Position numbers and translations under genes: made by a program. Under the pieces are notes generated by a model. It saw nothing but the letters and a program-made list of their open reading frames with translations, was not told the DNA's origin and did no database searches. A stretch of DNA of 64,000 nt from Chrysemys picta bellii (Eukaryota; Chordata; Testudines; Emydidae), in contig NC_088791.1 of assembly GCF_011386835.1 (NCBI RefSeq), forward strand, positions 31,098,998-31,162,997, given 5' to 3'. Below, one piece after another: positions 22,450 to 33,159 of this stretch (the first letter of the stretch is position 1; the number at the start of each line of letters is the position of its first letter).

Positions 22450-24610
22450 AATTGATTATAAAAAGAGGGAGAGAACTGAGAAGGTAGCCTGGGTGGGGTT
22501 TGGGAGGAGGATAGGAGGGAAGGAAAAGGCCACTAAAAAAGTTCAAAGTAATGACAGCCTTTTGGTTGGGCTGTCCACTGGGGTGGATTGGGAGGGTGCA
22601 CGGAGCCTCCCCTCCCCCCCCCCCCGCGTTCTTACACATCTGGGCGAGGAGGCTATGGAACATGGGGGGGGGGAGGTTATACAGCGGCTGCAGCGGCAAT
22701 CTGTGCTCCTGCTGCCATTCCTGAAGCTCCACCAGACGCCGGAGCATGTCCGTTTGATCACGCAGCAGCCCCAGTGTTGCAGCCTGCCACCTCTCATCTC
22801 GAGCGTCCCTCCTGTCCTCACGTTCACTGGCATCTTTCCTGTACTTTGATACCGTGTCCGTCCACTCATTCAGATGAGCTCTTTCATTGCGAGTGGATTC
22901 CATGATTTCTGAGAACATTTCGTCTCGCATCCTCTTTTTTCAACGCCTTATCTGAGATAGCCTTTGTGACGGAGGAGGGAGGCTTGAAAACTTTGCAGCT
23001 GCAGGAGGGAGGGAAAAAAGGGAGAGAAGTATTTTAAAAGATACATTTTACAGAACAATGCTTATACTCTTTCACGGTGAACAACACTATTCACATTACA
23101 TAGCACATGTGATTTCAGTACAAGGTCGCATTTTGCATCTTTTAATATTGAGTGCCTGCAGCTTTGGTGTTAGAGAGCACAGACGCAGGTCCAGGCAACA
23201 GAATTTGGCTTGCATGCGGCCATGGTAAGCCATTGTCTTTCGGTTTCTGCAGCTTTCCTACAAGCAGCGCCCTCCTTTCCCACATACCAAGAAAGCCCAT
23301 TGAGTGCTGCAGTTTTCCTGTTAATGTGCAGCAGCAGAAACCAAATTAACCCCCCCCCATCCAATTCTCTGGGATGATCGCTTTATCCCTCCCCCCGCAC
23401 TGAGTGGGTGGTATCAGAGAAGATCCCTGCAGAAACCAAACTAACCCCCCCCCATCCAATTTTCTGGGATGATCGCTTTATCCCTCCCCCCACTGCGTGG
23501 CTGGTATCAGGGAAGATTCCCCTCCCCACCCCCGCTCCCACCCCACCCCCGCTTGGCTAACTGCAAGGAAGGATTTCTTTTCAGCCACAGGCAAAGAGCC
23601 CAGTAGGAACGGCCACCTCTGTCCCCTTAATTAAATTCCCATATTTCAACCAGGTTACCATGAACGATATCACTCTCCTGAGGATAACACAGCGAGATAA
23701 AGAATGGATGTTGCTTGAATGCCAGCAAACACCGGGACCATACGCTGCCAGGCTTTGTCATGCAATGATACCAGATTACTTGCTACTAGCATGGCGTGGT
23801 CAAGTGTCCTACCATGGAGAACGGAATAAGGCTGCACTGCCCAGAAACCTTCTGCAAAGGCTTTTGGAGTACCTTCAGGGGAGCTTCATGGAGCTGTCCC
23901 TGGAGGATTTCCGCTCCATCCCCAGACACGTTAACAGACTTTTCCAGTAGCTGTACTGGCCACGAATGCATCCCAAGTCCTCAGGGCAAGTTAATCATTA
24001 AAAAACGCTTGCTTTTAAACCATGTTTTATATTTACAAAGGTACACTCACTGGAGGTCCCTTCCATGGCCTCATTGTCTGGGGGTTGGGAGGGTGCTTCA
24101 GTCAGGCTGAGAAAAAGATCCTGGCTGTTGGGGAGAACGGAATGCTGTGTGCTCTCCGCAAGCTCGTCATCCTCCTCCTCCTCCTCCTCTTCCCCATCCG
24201 CAGAATCCTCAGGCATGGCTGAGATTACCCCCACCTCAGAATCCATGGTCAGAGGTGGGGGAGTGGTGGCGGCCCCCTAGAATTGCATGCAGCTCAGCAT
24301 AGAAGCGGCATGTCTGCGGCTCTGACCCAGAGCGACCATTTGCCTCCTTTGTTTTTTGATAGGCTTGTCTGAGCTCCTTAGCTTTCACGCGGCACTGTAG
24401 TGAGTCCCTATTGTGGCATCTCTCCATCATGCCCTTGGAGATTTTTTCAAATGTTTTGGCATTTCGTCTTTTGGAACGTAGTTCTGCCAGCACTGAATCC
24501 TCTCCCCATATAGCGGTCAGATCCAGTACCTCCTGTACGGTCCATGCTGGTGCTCTTTTTCGATTCTCGGACTGCATGGTTACCTGTGCTGATGAGCTCT
24601 GCATGGTCAC
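22448..24610 (-). pseudogene. Harbinger Myb/SANT-like DNA-binding protein, two exons, one frameshift and one nonsense
   Basis: The partner protein of Harbinger transposase, thought to bind element ends and carry the nuclease to the nucleus. Exon 1 (24610 to 24051) encodes a Myb/SANT-like trihelix: APAWTVQEVLDLTAIWGE, LRSKRRNAKTFEKISKGM, and the CRVKAKELRQAYQKTKEAN helix. A 1-nt loss near 24275 shifts into an acidic segment (EEEEEEEDDE) and NSQDLFLSLTEAP. The donor is A/GTGAGTG at 24051/24050; the acceptor CTCCTGCAG/CTGC at 22999/22998 leaves a 1052-bp intron. Exon 2 has a basic stretch interrupted by TGA near 22945 (RR-stop-KKRMRDEMFSEIM, probably an old CGA codon) and a coiled-coil-like DRRDARDERWQAATLGLLRD region. 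Homologous genes are widespread in turtle genomes. Confidence 0.85.
23660..23950 (+). CDS. Third ORF of the Harbinger element, 96 codons, function unknown
   Basis: An open frame on + lying wholly inside the Myb-gene intron. It is preceded by a splice-acceptor-like TTTCAACCAG seven bases before the ATG and followed by ATTAAA at about 23994, which could serve as a poly(A) signal. The product has an N-terminal MNDITLLRITQRDKEWMLLE helix-like segment, then PDYLLLAWRGQVSYHGE, and a leucine-rich LQRLLEYLQGSFMELSLEDF helix ending RHVNRLFQ. I do not recognise a domain. Its amphipathic pattern and splice-like context make it look more protein-like than a random frame. It could be a terminal exon of a longer + transcript of the element. 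No stop interrupts it although both main genes are broken. Confidence 0.5.
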   Translation: MNDITLLRITQRDKEWMLLECQQTPGPYAARLCHAMIPDYLLLAWRGQVSYHGERNKAALPRNLLQRLLEYLQGSFMELSLEDFRSIPRHVNRLFQ

Positions 24611-24961
24611 CTGTGCTCTGCACGCTGGGCAAACAGGAAATGTAATTCAAAAGTTTGCGGGGCTTTTCCTGTCTACCTGGCCAGTGCATCCGAGTTCAGA
24701 TTGCTGTCCAGAGAGGTCACAATGGTGCACTGTGGGATAGCTCCCGGAGGCCAATACCATCGAATGGCGGCCACACTAACCCTAATCCAAAATGGCAATA
24801 CCGATTTCAGCGCTACTCCCCTCGTCGGGGAGGAGTACAGATATCGATATTAGGAGCCCTTTATATCAAAGTAAAGGGCTTCGTTGTGTGGACGGGTGCA
24901 GGGTTAATTTGGTTTAATGCTGCTAAATTCGAGATAAACTCCTAGTGTAGACCAGGCCTAA

Positions 24962-25005
24962 GGTGCCACAAGTACTCCTCGTTCTTTTTACAAAAATAAT
25001 CATTA
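24962..25005 (+). mobile_element. Penelope-like element tail, continuation after Harbinger
   Basis: GGTGCCACAAGTACTCCTCG continues the Penelope tail that stops at 20661, exactly across the TAA duplication. The tail ends in TTCTTTTTACAAAAA-like sequence. Confidence 0.75.
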
Positions 25006-25038
25006 CTCTGTTACAAAGTGACTCCAGAAAATCCTTGC

Positions 25039-25508
25039 TGTAACAGGTGGCTTGTCCCTTTAAGGACTAGAGGCTTGGGGCCAGCCAACCCTAGTTACTG
25101 AGTAGGCACACCTGAGCAGGTATCAGGTGATTCCCTGGAACACCTGGAAATGGGCCCAGGAAGCTGTGTAGAGAGTGAGAACAGCTCCTGCAGGGAGGAC
25201 CCTGAGCTGAGAAGAGTTGCCCCAGCTAGGAAGAACTGGTAGTAGCCTGCTAGAGCAGGAAAGCCCTGAGACACTGCGGGAGTTTGGGGTTGTGTCCAAC
25301 TTAGGCTGGAGGAAAGAGTTTTGCATTTCATTTTGAACTTTAACTTAATGAATCAGACCCTAAGGGGGAGGGAGACTATTGTTATGGGATTTCTAAATAT
25401 CTCTTTTTTCAGTTTAAGGAGCTATGAGGGGAAATTGAGGCAAGGGGCTGCTTGCAAGACTGCCCTGAGGCCACCTGGAGTAGTCCAGGAGGAGGTCATT
25501 TGTTGACA
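25039..25508 (+). repeat. LTR-like sequence, boundaries uncertain
   Basis: The segment begins TGTAACAGGTGGCTTG and could end TTGTTGACA. Its GTCCCTTTAAGGACTAGAGG opening and its body resemble turtle Gypsy/ERV LTRs. The flanking five bases (CTTGC, CTCCT) do not match, so the limits and the LTR call are tentative. Confidence 0.35.
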
Positions 25509-25514
25509 CTCCTC

Positions 25515-27385
25515 TTCAAAACAACCACCATAATGCTGTCTGGCCATTCTGTGATTTGGAAAATATGTGGTGGTAATTCAGATATATAATGAAATTAACC
25601 CTCCCTCCACTTCTTATAGCCACTGTTATGAATACAATGAATTTTACACGCTGGCTTCTAAGCTACCAAACCCTACATATGCTTTAAGGCAAAGTTATCT
25701 ATTACAATTATTTTTCTTAAAGCCACTGGTCCTATCTGATTTTAGCAAGATCAATAGTTTCTTGCTATACACTAGATTCTGCCTGACCCTTATTTGGGCG
25801 CATACTAGACCAGGGAGTGGGAAAGTAAAGAGCCGCAGAGTTGTACCCCCGTGCCTATTGCCCCCCAAAGGGGTCATTTTGGAAACTGGAGATTGCTACT
25901 GTGTTCTGGCAATCCAGTCACGTGCTATTCCCATGGGGAAAAAAACCATATAAGGAGAGTGATATAGAGCTGGTAAGCCAGTTCTATGCCACCTAGGGAT
26001 CCTATTGCCCAAGAGAAATCTCCAGCTTTACACTGACACAGCTCCTTTGAAATCAGGGAATCACCAGCCTAAATCTGAGGTAATGAGGTGAAGAATCAGG
26101 GCCAAATGGTTTAAACATTGAATTCAGAACCAGGTTGTTGCAGCCTATCTATGCCATGTAACTGGCTCAGTTCTATAAAACATCAAAATATTGAGAGGTC
26201 CTGATGAGACGTTAAGTGTCATGTTTTGTACAGTTGTTTCCATAAATATATATTGATAATGGGCTGAACATGGGGAAACTGCTGATCAACCTTATTATTG
26301 CTGTGTAACAGCATTGCTCTTTCAATGATATTCACTTGGACTAAATATCCAGTCTTGAAAAACTCCATTTTAAATGTTTTATTGGAACTATAGAGAAATC
26401 ATGTAACTTGGAACCTGACTTAGTCATCCATGAAAGTTTATAGACACATACTGGAAAGTAACAAGATCAAAGGAAAATCGATTGTATAAATGGATATTTT
26501 TCTGCTGTTCACTGAGGAAAACCGCTTTAGGACATGTCACATACCGTATACTTTCAGGGGGAAGAGTGTGATGTGAATATTGGTAAAAAGAAATTACTGA
26601 GCTCTGACCTCAGAAACAGACGTATCTTGTCTTTTGGATAACCAGGTTCCTGAAGGAAAAGTACCCAATAATTTTGACTGAGTGAATTTATGTAGGCCAG
26701 AATAAAACAGATAGGCAAAGAAAACAAGTGTGAGAGCTAGGAAGGTAGCAACGGATTGATGAGAGTAATTTAGAGAAATAAGTGAAGAAAAATGAGGTGT
26801 AAAATTTTGGGAAACTGCAAAAGGGCTTAAGGAACACAGTGTTTATGCTATTGATATAGAAACTGTGAAAACTGATGAAAGAACTAGGAGCATCTAAGAA
26901 ATCATGTCAGATACTAAGGCACAAATTGCGTCAAAACAACTTAGCAAAGCTTTGGACTGGTTGGAACAAAGTTCTGTGGTCTGAGGAATTAACATGTTTC
27001 ACTTACATGGAAAGGTAAATATGGGGAAAGGAATTAGAAGCTTTAAAAGAAGACAGATTGGTTCCTACTACAGTATTAAGCCTTGCGAATGAAATGGCAG
27101 TATATACAAATATATTTCTTCAAAATTATATCCCTTATTGTGGAGGAAGTTTGGAGGAGCATATTTCCAACATGAAAATGACCTAAAGCACCCAGAAACC
27201 TTCTTGTGTACAAACCTTCTTAAAGTCAGAAGATAAATTATTCAATGGGGTTGTTCTGGTATAACTGGAAGCAAAATTTGGTTCAAGATGCTTATTGCAT
27301 TAGCCATCAGATATCGGATCAGAATTCAATGAAAGTGATTTTGAATGAACTGAAGAAAGTCATAGTTAAGAGAATCTAAATTAAC
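25515..27385. other. Intergenic; possible ERV internal remnant near 26500-27380
   Basis: There is no gene I can support. The last 0.9 kb before the LTR at 27390 has many short frames with stops. Because it abuts the left end of an LTR in the same orientation it may be the decayed 3' interior of an endogenous retrovirus, but I recognise no domain. Confidence 0.3.
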
Positions 27386-27389
27386 AACA

Positions 27390-28525
27390 TGTAAGCAGGG
27401 TCTGAATGAGCTCTCCCCTGAAGTCTAGTGATGAGCTGGGGAAGAGAATTTCAGGAGGTGACCTTGTTTGCATGGACACACCCACCCTGCCTAGGGGCTC
27501 AGCATGATAGGACTGCTTTACTCAAATTATCACTTTTGGCTGATGTTGGATCACAAGCCACTTTGTTATTGGGTTCAGGGATAGAGTTGTTATTCTTGTG
27601 TGAATCAAGGACAGCAGAATTGTGCTTGGTGTGCCCTGACTGAGGGGTTCGCCTTCAACTGAACTGCTGCTTGCTGAGTATGGGGCAGCGGTGCCAAAGC
27701 CTCGAAGAGATGAAAGGGTGGTGACAGGTGCTTTTCTAGCTGGTGGTTTGGGTGCTGTCTAAAGGTCCTAGACACCATTTGCATCCCCTCTCCACTGTGT
27801 AATATTAGAGCTGATTAAGACTCAATTGAGAGTCTTTTGTTGCAGACCAATAGAGCTGCAATCACTGATAATTAGGTCTAAGCATTAGACCTGCTTTGGG
27901 ACAGCATCTTTGATGCAAGAGACTGCCCAATCTGCACTAGCAGTGAGGCTCCCTCACTAACAGCCAAAATCACTGAGAGCTGTATTAAGTGTTACCTCAA
28001 GACATCCCAGAATGGAGTGGAGTGAGTGGAGCAGCTGGGGGAGCAGCAAGCAGGGTCACTGGCAGAGCAGTGGGCAGCTAGCTGATGCAGTGGTGGGTAG
28101 CTGATGCCAGAGCAAGCACCCAGATGGCGGAGCAAGGTGGGAGGTGAACTCATGCAGATGCACTTCTGAACTCTGTGTCTTCATTGATCAAGGACAACAA
28201 CTGTGAGTGGGATGCAATGGAGGGAGAAGGGAGGGGCATGTTAAAGGAACTTTTTGTTGTTGGATTTAAATCCTGCTTGCAGCATTTTTCCAAGTTAATG
28301 TCAGGTTACTTTCCCACTTTTTTATTAAAAGTTTCTTTTCCACACTCAGACACTGTGCTTGCAAGAGGGGAGTATTGCCTCTTAGAGGCACCCAGGGGGT
28401 GATATGTAATTTTCCCAGGTTATTGGGTGGTGGCTCGAGCCAGTTCTGTGTTGTATCTAGGAATAACCCCTACATATTGAACCCAGCCCTTGTCACTGCG
28501 GATTTCAACTGGCAGAAGGGTTACA
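27390..28525 (+). mobile_element. Probable ERV-type LTR, about 1.1 kb
   Basis: The segment starts TGTAAGCAGGG and ends AGAAGGGTTACA, short inverted TGTAA/TTACA ends. An ATTAAA near 28322 could be the poly(A) signal. The flanks CAACA/AACGG do not form a clean duplication, so the exact limits are uncertain. There is no coding capacity. Interior frames around 28175-28400 are by-products. Confidence 0.5.
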
Positions 28526-28529
28526 AACG

Positions 28530-29150
28530 GAACAATTAAAGCAGTAAATAGTAAACATCTGAAAGAAGCTGTTGTCTGTTTACTATACAAACAGCATTCC
28601 AAAGGGATTTCATTGTACAATAATAGCAGATGGTAGAAACACAAAGTCTTCACTAAAGTGATTGGAAATAAATCCTGATATCCTTATCTTTTATTTTTCA
28701 GTATGCATTTTTAAACCTCGGTGGATGTGCGAAGATTGATGCCAAATTACATTATTTCTTTGTGAGTCTAACCAATGTGTTTTTAAATGATAATCTTATA
28801 TCTATGTAGCACCTTTCATACCAAAGGATCCGAACTCATTTTACAAGATGCAACCTTACTTCCTCCCCCTCCCCCTTTGTGAGTATACACTGTGATACAG
28901 TCTTTAGTTACATGATCATATACTATTTTTTCCACAGGGCCCATACCTTATTCAGTGCACAGGATGGATGGTGCTCACTTAGTGAGCAGCTATTCATTAT
29001 TTTGTTTTATCATCCTTGTCCAAAGGAGTACTGCAGAGGTTGAATTTGTCTCAGGGTTCCTGTAAACAATAACCCTGAGGACATTAAGACTGGCTATGGC
29101 TTGTTGTATCGTGATCGGTGGAACTGGAGTCAGAGACCTATGTTTCCTTG
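28530..29150. other. Intergenic, nothing recognised
   Basis: A 60-nt frame at 28702-28761 between a polypyrimidine-AG and GTGAGT looks exon-like, but it matches no family I know and has no partner exon. Confidence 0.4.
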
Positions 29151-29154
29151 GAGG

Positions 29155-30837
29155 CAGGGTCGGACTAAGGTATAAACTAACCTAAGCTGCTACATCTTAG
29201 GGCCTCACAATATGAGGGGCCTCTAAAAAAGAAAAAACTGACCCCATTTCAAATTTTATCAAAATCAGTTGATAAATAAAGGAGATATGGGGAAAAGAAG
29301 ATTATCTCTAAATATAGACATTTTCATTCAAATATGACAAAAATATACACATCTGGCTACACAAATACACTTACCCTACCCTTACCCTTCACTAATTGTT
29401 CATTATTGACAGGCAGGAGGCCAGAACTAAGAAAAAAATGATAATTGCACTTGTAAAATTAGTATTTCCATGAATAAGTCTGCTATCAGTCTCTTAAGGC
29501 AACATTTTGTTGGCCAGCTGCTACTGGTAAAATTCTGACCAGACCTTCATGACTTATTTAAATAAATAAATAATCTCACTGACAATAAAATCGGGAAAAA
29601 TGTGAGGTCGGAGACGGCAGTGTCGTGAAGCAGTCCTGCCAAGCTCATGATCGTATGGGACTCGTCCTAGGAGTTACGTTATGTATAGCGTCCCCCTTGC
29701 CTGGTAATAGCTTGAAGGCCGCCATCTTTTGTTTACGGTCTAGCATGCTCGGTCGTATAGTGCCTTCGCTCCTGTTTTTCTTTGTTTTCTTAAGTGTGAG
29801 TGTGTTCTTTCTTCTTTTCATCCGTACATACATGCGCACACCGCTTTCTGCTTCATGCACTATCCATGCTTCACAGGACTGAGTTTGCAGGTGACCGTCT
29901 CATGGACTTGGGTTGAGTGGATCTTGAGGAGGATAAATTTGTGTTGGCTTCCCTCCGGCAGTTTTGGGAACCTTCACAGTGCTGACAAAAGGATAAATAG
30001 AGGGTTTTGAGAGAAGTGAAGGAAGCTATACATATATAGCAAAATATTCTGAGTACTTGGTGACCAAGTTATTTCAAACTATGTGCATATATGATTTGTA
30101 GGCTATTTAAAGCCTATAATATTCAATATATTTGCTTGAGTATAGGCTAGTTTTTCTCGCTTTCTCAGTGCCTGTCTTTTTTTCTGGTAAATTCTTTCTT
30201 TCTCTTTCATACATATAGCTTGTTGTCACTCTGTGTTTCCGATGTGTTTACTCGAGATTAATTAGTGGTCTTGGGAGAGACAGAGGATAGAGAAGTGAAC
30301 ACGAAGAGAGATGTCTGCCTAGAAAATGCTGCAAGAAAAGCTATCTGCCCTAAGCATTCTGTGCATCAAAAGTGACAAACTCCGTAGCTTATCATTTGAG
30401 GACAACATCAATGACTTTGCTTTCCAAAAATCACAAAAGAAAATGTTTTAAATTTCAGTGTTAAAATTAATGTGATGCGCAAACAGACATACTGCAGGTT
30501 GTACTACTTCCATTAAGTAAACTGGTCTGTGTAACTGTAACTACTTTTGTGTTGCTGTAGATATAAAGTTTTCATATCTACTAATTAAGAAATCATAGAC
30601 GAAAATATGTTAATTTGAAACTATTTTATAATGCAAACAGGCATATTGCAAGACGTGTTTTAGTTAGATTATTATTCTAGTTTTACAACTTCGCCTTTGT
30701 ATATATGCAAATATAAAGTTTTTGTGTTTATATATTCAATGTCCTTTCTGTGAAAATAATACATTAATTTGTTTATGGTACGGGGCCTCTTACACTTGAC
30801 ATAGTTTGGGGCCTCAGAATGTCATAATCTGGCCCTG
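29155..30837 (+). mobile_element. hAT transposon, internally deleted, 1683 bp
   Basis: The ends are CAGGGTCGGACTAAGG and ATAATCTGGCCCTG (imperfect inverted repeats), with a perfect 8-bp duplication CTTGGAGG (29147-29154, 30838-30845). A sub-terminal GGGGCCTC motif occurs near both ends in inverted sense. Only the last 39 codons of a transposase remain (30335-30451). The left half holds a CpG-richer stretch (29600-29890) that could be the original promoter and leader. Confidence 0.9.
30335..30451 (+). pseudogene. hAT (TTF/ZMYM-type) transposase, C-terminal 38 residues
   Basis: The frame encodes EKLSALSILCIKSDKLRSLS then FEDNINDFAFQKSQKK and TAA. This is the C-terminal ending typical of the hAT transposases with an N-terminal TTF-type zinc finger (pattern ERL..L.ILSIE.D....L.....I..FA..K.RK). 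The first about 600 codons are deleted. It shows that the 29155-30837 element derives from an autonomous hAT different from the one at 6855. Confidence 0.75.
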
Positions 30838-31209
30838 CTTGGAGGGACAGTTATTGATGGGACACCAGGGAACAGGGAGGGGGTTAGGCTGGAAGCAATG
30901 CAGCCACATGGACAGAGCTGTGCGCAGTGTTTAAAAAAATTCTACTTGTTCAACATAACCTGTATTCAGCATTACTCCATGCTAATGAAACATGGTGGCA
31001 GTATCTGGGCTGTGAGTTTTCTGAAGTGCAGCAGCTGGCAGAATGAACCTTGAACTCAGTCAGAATCCCCCTGAAGCCCTGGATTTTGCAGATACAAACG
31101 TAGCCCAGTGATGGACCTGGTGGAACAAGGAGAGTGAACTCTACATAAACCATGGTCATGCAGTAGGACAACAATAGCTGGAAAGTAAAATTATTATTTT
31201 ACCTTATTG

Positions 31210-31800
31210 GGGAACAAGATAGAAAGGTCTGCAGCACTCTGTAGGTCCCACATTGAAACCTGTGTGCTCACCACTGCCTCAAGCTTCTCAGCAGTCCTAG
31301 AAGCCCTGGGGAACTATTTCTCCCAAACAAAACAAAACTTGTGGAATGACACCGTTTTTCAGTAGAGGGGAGAGGATAGACCCCTATGTTACAGCCTTGT
31401 GCACACTGTCAGCTACATGTAATTTTGGGGATTTGACAGACTCCCTGATTTGAGAAGGTTAGTCTGTGGCACTTGGGACACCACCTGAGGGAGCAGCTAC
31501 TCTGGGAAGGCAATCTTACATTAGACAGATGCTTAGACATAGGATGCACAGAGGAAACCTAAAGAGAAAGGATGAAAGCCCTAGAAGGCACAACACCCTC
31601 AGAACTACATGCAATGAGACAAGAGCAAAGGAGAACAGGTGGCCAGGTTTCCATACCCATAGTGAGATGCGTTTGCTGTGGGAGACAGCGTGAACAGGTA
31701 AAGGAGAAGTATCCCACACTAGGACAGCATTGCAAGGATGTGGCAAGTGAAACATTTAAGCAGTATGTGCAAGAGCAGAGGAAGGTCCCAGAAAGATTCA
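31210..31800 (+). pseudogene. Ty3/Gypsy gag with zinc knuckle, decayed
   Basis: Broken + frames give the Gypsy gag pattern: LGNYFSQTKQN, then ERIDPYVTALCTLSATCNFG and DLTDSLI*EGLV, then LRHRMH-like leader and a degraded zinc knuckle CVCCGRQREQVKEKYPTLGQ followed by HC (normally C-x2-C-x4-H-x4-C twice; the second is lost). It belongs to the same element as the RT/RNase H at 33160-34250. A MITE (32133-32787) separates the two. Confidence 0.7.
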
Positions 31801-32132
31801 GCCAGACTCACACAAGTGGGGAAGGGCACCTCAGACAGCACCTCTTGACTCACACAAGAGGGGAAGGGCACCTCTTGACTCTCTCCTGGAGTTCAAGAAC
31901 ATATCAGTTTCAGGCTGTTGGGAAAGGAAAGCAACAACAGATGATACCAACCTTCATGCATGCAACAGTGTTAATAGGGAAATGCCCTGTGTGATTTCAG
32001 CTGGATAACAGAGCCTGCTGCAATGTGGTTCCTCAAGGTAAATTGGACTTGAATACACCCATTAAAAAAGCAGGTGCAATCTAATAATATAAAATGAGAG
32101 CACAATTCAGCCTATAAGAAAATGTGACAGAC

Positions 32133-32787
32133 TAGGGGTGGGCAAACTACAGGCCACATCTGACCCGCCACCCATTTTAATCGGCCCTCGAGCTCCTGCT
32201 GGGGAGTGGAGTCTGGGGCTTGCCCTGCTCCGGTGCTCCAGCCAGGGAGCAGGGTCGGGGGCTGCTCTGCATGGCTCCTGGAAGCAGTGGCATGTCCCCC
32301 CTCCAGCTCCTAGGTGGAGGTGTGGCCAATGAGAGCTGAAAGGGCGGCGCCTGTAGATGGTGCAGCGCGCAGTAGAGCCGCTTGGCCACACCTCCACCTA
32401 GAAGCTGGAGGGGGGACATGCCACTGCTTCCAAGAGCTGCTTGAGGTAAGCGCCACCCGGAGCTTGCACCCCTGACCCCCTCCTATGCCCCAACCCTCAG
32501 GCCCAGCCTGGAGTACCTTCCTGCACCCCAAACCCCTCATCTCCAGCCCCACCCCAGAGCCTTCACCCCCAGCTGGAGCCCTCACCTCCCCGTGCCCCTG
32601 TCCCAGCCCTGATCCCCCTCCAGCACCCTGAACTCCTCATTTCTGGCCCCACCCCAGAGCCTGCACCCACAGCCAGAGTCCTCGCCCCCTCCCGCACCCC
32701 AGCTCCAATTTCATTAGCATTCATGGCCCGCCATACAATTTCCATACCCAGATGTGGCCCTCAGGCCAAAAAGTTTGCCCATCCCTA
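32133..32787. mobile_element. GC-rich hAT-like MITE, about 655 bp, nested in Gypsy
   Basis: The ends are TAGGGGTGGGCAAACT and AGTTTGCCCATCCCTA, near-perfect 16-bp inverted repeats. Flanking 8-mers do not match well. Sub-terminal TGGCCC/GGCCGC blocks resemble those of the hAT at 6855. Inside, 32279-32327 and 32384-32432 form a 49-bp inverted repeat with one mismatch. The right half is a C-rich degenerate minisatellite (CCCCACCCCAGAGCC units). Confidence 0.85.
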
Positions 32788-33159
32788 TCTCAGAGTAACT
32801 AACCCAAAAAATAACAAGCGGTGCTAGTTGAAGTTTGTGGTGGTGGACGATAAGTATCACAGACCCTTCTTGCCACATAAGCCATGGATCTAATCATGGT
32901 GTAGCATCAGAATTTTATAGCTGCAGTGCAAGAAGCAAACAGGGAAATGCTGCGGACAATGGAGACAATTTTTGAAGCATATGGGAATGTTTTCAAAGGT
33001 GCCTTCAAAGAAAGCTGTGACTGGAAGCAAAATCTGTGTGCTTATAATGAAGGAAAATTGTAGTGACATTACGGAATCCAATATGCAAGGAACTTGACAG
33101 TCTGTAGATTAGGAGAATCATAGCACCTGTATAGGCGAGTGCAGCCTAGGTAAGCAGTA

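Larger units (their letters stand above)
20662..24958 (+). mobile_element. PIF/Harbinger DNA transposon, full length (4297 bp)
   Basis: The left end is GGGTATGTCTACACTA, and the right end complement is GGCCTGGTCTACACTA. The 3-bp duplication TAA (20659-20661, 24959-24961) is typical of PIF/Harbinger. It contains a DDE nuclease gene on + (21020-22306), a Myb/SANT-like gene on - (24610 to 22448), and an extra + ORF (23660-23950) inside the Myb intron. The two main genes converge on poly(A) signals about 30 bp apart. A handful of lesions (three frameshifts, one nonsense, one active-site change) show a recently dead copy. It inserted into the Penelope tail. Confidence 0.95.

Noticed and set aside
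22436..22905. Open frames on + around the Harbinger Myb exon 2
   Set aside because: They are antisense shadows of the minus-strand coiled-coil exon and have no motifs.
28702..28761. A possible 60-nt exon between a polypyrimidine-AG and GTGAGT
   Set aside because: The 20 residues match no family I know, and there is no companion exon nearby; such sites occur by chance.
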